A stretch of 9,553 bases of DNA, taken from NCBI GenBank assembly GCA_019314425.1, contig JAFCZI010000065.1, forward strand, positions 1 through 9,553, in the 5' to 3' direction. Source of the DNA: Deltaproteobacteria bacterium. Its GTDB lineage: Bacteria; Desulfobacterota; DSM-4660; Desulfatiglandales; Desulfatiglandaceae. A model generated the notes under the pieces. The model was not told the DNA's origin. It did not search any database and saw only the letters and a list, made by a program, of their open reading frames with translations. Shown here piece after piece: positions 5,817-9,553 of the stretch. A program made the position numbers and the translations under genes. Each line of letters begins with the position of its first letter. Position 1 is the stretch's first letter.

Positions 5817-6632
5817 ATGGAAAAAGAAAATAGAATCGCATCCATCATCCTGGCCGCCGGCCGGGGCAGTCGTATGAAAGGCTACGGGGGCGCTAAAACC
5901 CTTCTGCCGCTGATTCCGGAGACTTCCCCTTATTCGGGGAAAAGACCGATCATTCTGCATATCATCGAAAACCTGCCCCCCGGTCCAAAGGCAGTGGTTG
6001 TCAACCACAAAAAAGATGATATCCGTGAGGCAACACAACACCTCGACATTACCTACTGCGAGCAGCCCGTTTTGAACGGCACCGGGGGCGCTTTGCTGGC
6101 GGCAATGCCTTTCCTTCAAAAACAGGGTTGTCAAAACCTTCTTATCACCATGGGGGACGTGCCCTTTGTGGCGCCGGAAACCTATGCCTCACTTTTAAGA
6201 GCGCTTGAAACCCATGATCTGGTGGTCCTGGGCTTCATGCCCGAAGATAAGAAGCAGTACGGTGTCCTTGAGATCCGGGGAAATCAGGTCCGGAGAATCG
6301 TGGAGTGGAAATACTGGAAACATTATTCGGCAGAAGACCAGAAGATCCTGGGGGTCTGCAATTCGGGCATCTATGCGGCAAAAAAAGACAGTCTCCTTCA
6401 CTCCCTTGCAGTACTTGCATCAAAACCCCATATGGTGCAAAAGGAGGTCAACGGCGTTGTTTGTGATCAGGAAGAATTTTTTATAACGGACCTGGTGGAA
6501 TACCTGCCCCGGGAAGGGCACAGCGTCGGGTACATCATATCAGACAACGAAAAAGAGGTCATGGGCATCGACGACCTCTCCTCTCTGTTAAACGCCCAAA
6601 AAATCTACAAGCCCCCCTCAAACCACGCCTGA
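5817..6632 (+). CDS. GlmU-like sugar-1-phosphate nucleotidyltransferase (uridylyltransferase domain only)
   Basis: This 271-residue protein has the Rossmann-type nucleotidyltransferase fold that joins NTP and a sugar 1-phosphate to give an NDP-sugar and pyrophosphate. Seen: the nucleotide loop LAAGRGSRM at 12-20 with K27, EQPVLNGTGGAL at 82-93 (GlmU: Q.LGTGHA), the metal-binding region GDVPF at 113-117, YGVLE at 148-152, VEWK at 162-165, NSGIYA at 182-187, and ITDLVEYL at 223-230. These follow the order of the N-terminal domain of GlmU (UDP-GlcNAc pyrophosphorylase). The left-handed beta-helix acetyltransferase domain is absent, so it cannot replace bifunctional GlmU alone, and its sugar substrate is uncertain. 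The ATG at 5817 is preferred; a TTG at 5778 would add 13 residues but overlaps the -35 box. The gene converges with the DUF3426 gene. Confidence 0.85.
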   Translation: MEKENRIASIILAAGRGSRMKGYGGAKTLLPLIPETSPYSGKRPIILHIIENLPPGPKAVVVNHKKDDIREATQHLDITYCEQPVLNGTGGALLAAMPFLQKQGCQNLLITMGDVPFVAPETYASLLRALETHDLVVLGFMPEDKKQYGVLEIRGNQVRRIVEWKYWKHYSAEDQKILGVCNSGIYAAKKDSLLHSLAVLASKPHMVQKEVNGVVCDQEEFFITDLVEYLPREGHSVGYIISDNEKEVMGIDDLSSLLNAQKIYKPPSNHA

Positions 6633-6633
6633 T

Positions 6634-6743
6634 CTAATCGCCTGACAGGATGCGGCGGAGCTTTTCCAGGTCGGCATGCGCCTGACCATACGCCTGAAGC
6701 CTGAGCGGGTAATGGCGTTGATTTCGCCGGTATTGTCGCCCAC
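6634..6743 (-). pseudogene. Short frame-disrupted tail after the DUF3426 gene
   Basis: A GTG at 6743 lies 6 nt after a GGGAG and overlaps the end of the DUF3426 region. It opens a frame reading VGDNTGEINAIT. A different frame then reads LQAYGQAHADLEKLRRILSGD to a TAG at 6634-6636, two bases from the stop of the convergent GlmU-like gene. One frameshift near 6705 would fuse the two into a protein of about 36 residues. It may be a broken small gene, the C-terminus of a lost gene, or chance. Without the frameshift the GTG frame reads on for 41 codons into the GlmU-like gene's 3' end. Confidence 0.25.
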
Positions 6744-6745
6744 AG

Positions 6746-7807
6746 CTAACTCCCGGGCGAGGAACTGACCGCCTCCACGGTGAACTCGCTCAAATCATCG
6801 GGAAGCTCAGCAAAAACAACCATAAAAGGAATTGTGGCGCCGGACGTGACATCAAGGTTCTGTTTGACCATACCGTCACGGTTGTCCGCTGCCTTGATAA
6901 TCTCATCCAGCGGAAGCGTTTTGAGCTCCTCTTCACTGAAGGTATTCCCCGCATAAAATGTTTTAGAGAGCACCACAACACCTTTATTGTCAAGGATACT
7001 CCCCTTAATCATAATGTAGCGCCTTTTTTGTGGATATTTATTGGTGACCGTACCACGAATGACGAAAAGCGGGCCGCTTTTTTCCGTATTGACAAATACC
7101 CCGGTCACTGAACCGAACGTCAGGAGCCGGGCGCCTGTATCAGCGGGCCCCTTTGTTTCCGAAGAAGGGTTCAGCAAAGAAAGCACTGACGGCGGAATCA
7201 AATCCGCTTCCCACGCATAGTATGCGGCAGCAACTCCCATAAGAACGAAAAGCAGCGGAATCAACACCGCCATGGAACGCTTTGAAGATTTCTTTGGGGG
7301 GGCAGACACACTTTCAGGCTCACCTTCCGCTTCCTTTTCCTCGCTTGCCTCTGCCTCATGTTCTTCCCTCATATCCATGGCAGGAAAAATAGGCGCCGGA
7401 CTATCAGCCGGTTTTTCTTCTCCCCAGCTGGCTTCTTTGGACAAATCGTCAATCTCATCATCACGTTGGGTCTCTTCATCAGGAGCACTTCTGCCCGCCT
7501 CACTAAAAACATCCTGGTAAATCACATCCAGATCAGATTCCAGCCCCGCCCCGGCACCTTTTTCTTCCGCTATCTCAGAATCCTTTTCAGCTTCAGGAAG
7601 GATTTCATCCGCCTGTTCCGAAGCAACAGGCGCAACAATCTCAAAAACATCAGCGCTTTCAACCGTCTCATCCGGTAAAACGGGGGGAGAAGGATAGGCT
7701 GTAAATACATGGCGACACCGGGAGCATCTGACTTTTGACCCCTCTTTCTTGAGCAGAGACTCATCGAGTTTGAACTCCGTTCGGCAACTTTCACACTGGA
7801 TAACCAT
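6746..7807 (-). CDS. MJ0042-type zinc-ribbon and DUF3426 membrane protein
   Basis: This 353-residue protein starts with a zinc ribbon, C5xxC8 and C28xxC31 (IQCESC...VRCSRC), of the MJ0042 type. A long acidic, low-complexity region follows (about 40-170). A single membrane helix lies at about 179-199 after a basic KKSSKR. The C-terminal 140 residues, with RGTVTNKYPQ, the 'G.I.D..G.V' strand pattern and TIPFMVVF, fit the DUF3426 domain. The topology implied is cytoplasmic zinc ribbon and periplasmic C-terminus. Such proteins are widespread in Proteobacteria and Desulfobacterota, but their role is unknown to me. The ATG at 7807 follows GGGAGG (7813-7818) at 5 nt, better than the ATG at 7825 that abuts the hpt stop. 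It is 18 bp downstream of hpt and shares its operon. Confidence 0.85.
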   Translation of the reverse strand: MVIQCESCRTEFKLDESLLKKEGSKVRCSRCRHVFTAYPSPPVLPDETVESADVFEIVAPVASEQADEILPEAEKDSEIAEEKGAGAGLESDLDVIYQDVFSEAGRSAPDEETQRDDEIDDLSKEASWGEEKPADSPAPIFPAMDMREEHEAEASEEKEAEGEPESVSAPPKKSSKRSMAVLIPLLFVLMGVAAAYYAWEADLIPPSVLSLLNPSSETKGPADTGARLLTFGSVTGVFVNTEKSGPLFVIRGTVTNKYPQKRRYIMIKGSILDNKGVVVLSKTFYAGNTFSEEELKTLPLDEIIKAADNRDGMVKQNLDVTSGATIPFMVVFAELPDDLSEFTVEAVSSSPGS

Positions 7808-7825
7808 AATATCCTCCCAAACCAT

Positions 7826-8338
7826 TTATTTCAGACGATAGATTTCAGGTAAATAGCGGTATTCCTCATTACAATCAAGCCCGTAACCCACCAAAAAGCC
7901 ATCCTGAATCTGAAATCCACAATAGTCCACAAAAACATCTTTTTCTTTCCGTTCCAGTTTGTCAATCAACGCACAAATTTTAAGGGAAGACACCCCTCTT
8001 TGCTCAAATTTTTCTTTTAAATATGAGAGGGTCAACCCTGAATCCACAATGTCTTCAACCAGGATAACGGGCTTTCCCTCAATGGGAAGTTCAATGTCTT
8101 TGGTCAGTCGAACCGAACCGCTGGACTGCATATTGGAACCATAGCTGGCCGCCCGGACAAAGTCCATTTTCGTGGGGATACGAATGGCGCGCATTAAATC
8201 CGCAAAGAAAAATACAGCACCGTTGAGAATCCCAATTAAAACCAAATCCTCCCCCTCATAATCCGAACTGATCTTTTTTGCAAGCGCCTGAACACGCTTT
8301 TGAATCGCTTCCTTTGAAATACACAATTCTTTTTCCAA
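7826..8338 (-). CDS. hpt: Hypoxanthine(-guanine) phosphoribosyltransferase
   Basis: The enzyme joins hypoxanthine (or guanine) to PRPP to make IMP (or GMP) in purine salvage, in the cytosol. From TTG at 8338 the protein has 170 residues, the usual length for bacterial HPRT. Seen: LVLIGILNGAVFFFADL at 32-48, the flexible-loop region RAASYGS at 62-68, the PRPP-binding loop VILVEDIVDSGLTL at 91-104 (family consensus VEDIIDTGLTL, so Thr is replaced by Ser at 100), and the purine-binding end FLVGYGLDCNEEYRYLPEI at 148-166. The TTG start is supported by AAGGGGG (8344-8350) 5 nt upstream and by a promoter that begins transcription about 24 nt before it. The open frame continues upstream by 74 codons to 8560 but those residues do not resemble HPRT. 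Confidence 0.92.
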   Translation of the reverse strand: MEKELCISKEAIQKRVQALAKKISSDYEGEDLVLIGILNGAVFFFADLMRAIRIPTKMDFVRAASYGSNMQSSGSVRLTKDIELPIEGKPVILVEDIVDSGLTLSYLKEKFEQRGVSSLKICALIDKLERKEKDVFVDYCGFQIQDGFLVGYGLDCNEEYRYLPEIYRLK

Positions 8339-8343
8339 TCCAT

Positions 8344-8350
8344 CCCCCTT
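8344..8350 (-). promoter_or_regulatory. Ribosome-binding site that fixes the hpt TTG start
   Basis: AAGGGGG on the minus strand, 5 nt before TTG 8338-8336. It decides the start because the family's N-terminus also begins here. Confidence 0.65.
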
Positions 8351-8368
8351 CAACCATTTTGGTGGTAG

Positions 8369-8397
8369 AGCATATGAAAATGGGCGGTTTTTGTCAA
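8369..8397 (-). promoter_or_regulatory. Sigma70-type promoter of the hpt-DUF3426 operon
   Basis: A perfect -35 TTGACA (8392-8397) and a -10 TATGCT (8369-8374, 4 of 6) are 17 bp apart. The predicted start is near 8361-8363, giving a leader of about 24 nt with the ribosome-binding site in it. This is the best promoter match in the window. Confidence 0.7.
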
Positions 8398-8700
8398 ACA
8401 ATTGAATCGTTATGCCAAGTTCCCCTCCGGAAATGGCAGTCGCTCCTTTTTTCGGTAAGCAAGGGCCTGACCGGAAGCAATCAGCGTATCCTTCTTGAAA
8501 TGACAGCGCAGGGAACATCCAGCATGTTCCCGGTCTTGAAACCCGCCTGAAGATCCACAACCGAATAAGGAGGGTTTGAAACCGTCTTTCGGATTCTGCC
8601 AGAGCTCTCCAGGTTTTTAAACGACTGGTTTCATCCCCGGAACTTTCAAATTCCCCAGGTTTTTTTCGCGAGCTGCGGATTTCCAGAATTTCCCATTATT
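8398..8700 (-). pseudogene. Possible decayed coding remnant upstream of hpt
   Basis: The minus strand is open from about 8695 through hpt without a stop. At its start it reads TWRALAESERRFQTLL (about 8589-8636), a phrase like the linker that leads into PAS domains of sensor proteins. Further on, VVDLQAGFKTGNMLDVP appears in a second frame (about 8508-8558), and KKDTLIASGQALAYRKK in a third (about 8440-8490). No single frame is coherent and there is no good start. I read it as a possible frameshifted remnant; the PAS link is weak. Confidence 0.22.
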
Positions 8701-8715
8701 ATTTTTTTGCCTTTC

Positions 8716-8741
8716 AAAAAAAATCCCTATGGTATAAGGGA
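8716..8741 (-). terminator. Orphan terminator-like hairpin
   Basis: On the minus strand, TCCCTTAT-ACC-ATAGGGA forms an imperfect 7-bp stem with one bulge and is followed directly by eight T. No minus-strand gene is known to its right, so it would end an unannotated transcript or be a chance structure. Confidence 0.3.
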
Positions 8742-8752
8742 ATTATATTTCT

Positions 8753-8758
8753 TATAAT
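8753..8758 (+). promoter_or_regulatory. Perfect TATAAT -10 box
   Basis: TATAAT on the plus strand, inside a small hairpin (ATAAG, ATTATA, then TATAAT, CTTAT, 8734-8765). The -35 region (TGGTAT at 17 bp) is poor. It could start a transcript of about 300 nt leading into rex, or a small RNA. Confidence 0.3.
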
Positions 8759-8835
8759 ATCTTATCGTTTTTCCTTTTTGGCAGAGATTGCACCTGTAGG
8801 CATAAGGGAAGGGGTTTATCTGAAGGGGAACTTCC

Positions 8836-8867
8836 AATGTCGAAGCATGGAGTTTTCCTTCGACATT
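8836..8867. repeat. Perfect 10-bp inverted repeat
   Basis: AATGTCGAAG (8836-8845) pairs exactly with CTTCGACATT (8858-8867) around a 12-nt loop. Flanking AAGGGA (8804-8809) and TCCCTT (8873-8878) can extend the fold. No T-run follows on either strand, so it is not a typical terminator. Confidence 0.55.
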
Positions 8868-8932
8868 CGTTATCCCTTGTTTGATATTAGTACCTTATCA
8901 CCTGGTTTTGTGTCACAAAAAACAAGAAGTTC

Positions 8933-9037
8933 ATTGACTGAAAAACCTAAAACCTAAAACTCAAAACTGCGGCTTCGCCGCTTTAGATATTCGTTTTTTT
9001 AAATTTCAAATATCTTTGGCTAGGATTTTCAGTCAAT
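8933..9037. repeat. 105-bp inverted-repeat unit before rex
   Basis: The ends ATTGACTGAAAAACCTA (8933-8949) and TAGGATTTTCAGTCAAT (9021-9037) pair over 17 bp with one mismatch. Inside are tandem CCTAAAA units (8946-8959), a tight GCGGC-TTC-GCCGC hairpin (8969-8981), and an AGATATT/AATATCT pair (8985-8991, 9009-9015) around a T-run (8993-9000). It ends 32 bp before the rex ATG. It could be a mobile palindromic repeat or an attenuator-like element. Confidence 0.65.
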
Positions 9038-9069
9038 CTTACACGGTTACAAACGGGGGAACCATCGAG

Positions 9070-9553
9070 ATGAGCAAGACCCAGAAAATACCAAAGGCAA
9101 CTATTACCCGGCTTTCCATGTACTACCGGCAGCTGGAACTGCTGGAGTTTGACGGATATCGAATGGTTTCTTCTGAAAAACTGGCATGGTTATGCCAGAT
9201 CAATCCGGCGCAGGTCAGAAAAGATCTCGGCTATTTTGGGGAATTTGGTGTCAGGGGGGTGGGGTACGATGTCATTGATCTTCAAGCCCAGATCAAAAAT
9301 ATACTGTCCGTTAATCGGGACTGGAATCTCGGCATCGCCGGGATGGGCAATATGGGCTGCGCCATTTTGCTGCACAGGAACCTGTCCCTCAGGGGGTTTA
9401 AATGCGTGGCGGCTTTTGACAATTCCCTGGACAGAATCGGAATGCCGCTTTCCGGCGGGATGAGAATTCAGGATATCAAGGAACTGAACACCACCATACG
9501 GGATCTGAACATCGAAATCGGTGTCATCACCACCCCAGCTTCCGCGGCACAGG
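9070..9553 (+). CDS. rex: Redox-sensing transcriptional repressor Rex, 5' part (cut by window edge)
   Basis: Rex binds operators when NADH is low relative to NAD+ and releases them when NADH rises, controlling fermentation and respiration genes. The 161 visible residues hold an N-terminal winged helix (about 7-66) with KIPKATITRLSMYYRQLE at 6-23, and the hallmark QVRKDLGYFGEFGVRGVGY at 48-66. A Rossmann NAD(H) domain follows, with GMGNMG at 91-96 (family GAGNLG; the three glycines are kept), RGF at 108-110, and AAFDNS at 114-119, then TTPASAAQ at 154-161. The start ATG at 9070 follows GGGGGA at 9055-9060 and matches the family's N-terminus. The right edge removes roughly the last quarter. Confidence 0.95.
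   Translation, partial: MSKTQKIPKATITRLSMYYRQLELLEFDGYRMVSSEKLAWLCQINPAQVRKDLGYFGEFGVRGVGYDVIDLQAQIKNILSVNRDWNLGIAGMGNMGCAILLHRNLSLRGFKCVAAFDNSLDRIGMPLSGGMRIQDIKELNTTIRDLNIEIGVITTPASAAQ

Larger units (their letters stand above)
8561..9069. other. Gene-free, hairpin-rich region upstream of rex
   Basis: Apart from the remnant at its left end, no gene is seen. Base composition is AT-rich from about 8695. It contains an orphan terminator-like hairpin (8716-8741), a TATAAT box (8753-8758), a hairpin (8836-8867), a short palindrome (8906-8920) and a 105-bp inverted-repeat unit (8933-9037). These suggest a structured leader or a small RNA, but no known RNA family was recognised. Confidence 0.5.

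Noticed and set aside
8339..8560. N-terminal extension of hpt to 8560
   Set aside because: The extra 74 residues are unlike HPRT, and a strong promoter and ribosome-binding site lie inside this stretch.
8906..8920. TTTTGTGTCACAAAA as a Rex operator controlling rex itself
   Set aside because: The TTGTG and CACAA half-sites are only 1 bp apart, whereas Rex sites have about 8 bp between them (TTGTGAA-N4-TTCACAA). Kept only as a short palindrome.

Overview
The window reads like a stretch of chromosome from a Gram-negative anaerobe, most likely a Desulfobacterota ('Deltaproteobacteria') sulfate reducer or relative. This is an inference from gene content (Rex redox repressor, an MJ0042 zinc-ribbon/DUF3426 protein, a periplasmic PBP4-type carboxypeptidase, a CoxD/CoxE-like pair) and from many palindromic intergenic repeats; no rRNA or tRNA gene is present to settle it.

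Layout. 1-421 (minus): 5' part of a 6-phosphofructo-2-kinase-like gene, cut by the window edge. 422-583: a 162-bp palindromic repeat (family A, copy 1) that touches its start codon. 627-657: terminator hairpin. 742-2906 (minus): a MoxR AAA+ ATPase gene (TTG start at 2906) followed by a VWA-domain CoxE-like gene. 2936-3001: an internally deleted family A repeat in the divergent intergenic region. 3072-4644 (plus): a small hypothetical protein and a PBP4/DacB-family D-alanyl-D-alanine carboxypeptidase. 4656-4817: a full family A repeat, inverted relative to copy 1, between convergent genes. 4822-5103 (minus): a small nine-cysteine zinc-ribbon protein. 5104-5816: no intact gene, but a second type of palindrome (5165-5324) and a possibly decayed coding stretch. 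5817-6632 (plus): a GlmU-like nucleotidyltransferase without the acetyltransferase half, preceded by a promoter so close that the mRNA may be almost leaderless. 6634-7807 (minus): the zinc-ribbon/DUF3426 membrane protein and a small frame-disrupted tail. 7826-8338 (minus): hypoxanthine phosphoribosyltransferase, with a good sigma70-type promoter and a TTG start. 8341-9069: gene-poor, AT-rich and full of hairpins. 9070 to the right edge (plus): 5' part of rex.

How the parts work together. The window does not form one pathway. The MoxR and VWA genes form a chaperone-like ATPase/metal-binding pair. The hpt and DUF3426 genes share an operon. The small hypothetical gene and dacB are probably co-transcribed.

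The most distinctive feature is the density of palindromic, MITE-like intergenic elements. Two 162-bp copies and one deleted copy belong to family A, one exactly symmetric 160-bp element is of another type, and a 105-bp inverted-repeat structure lies before rex. One of them appears to supply the ribosome-binding site of a gene. The other point of note is a eukaryote-like PFK-2 domain in a bacterium. I found no convincing new multi-gene defence or mobile system.
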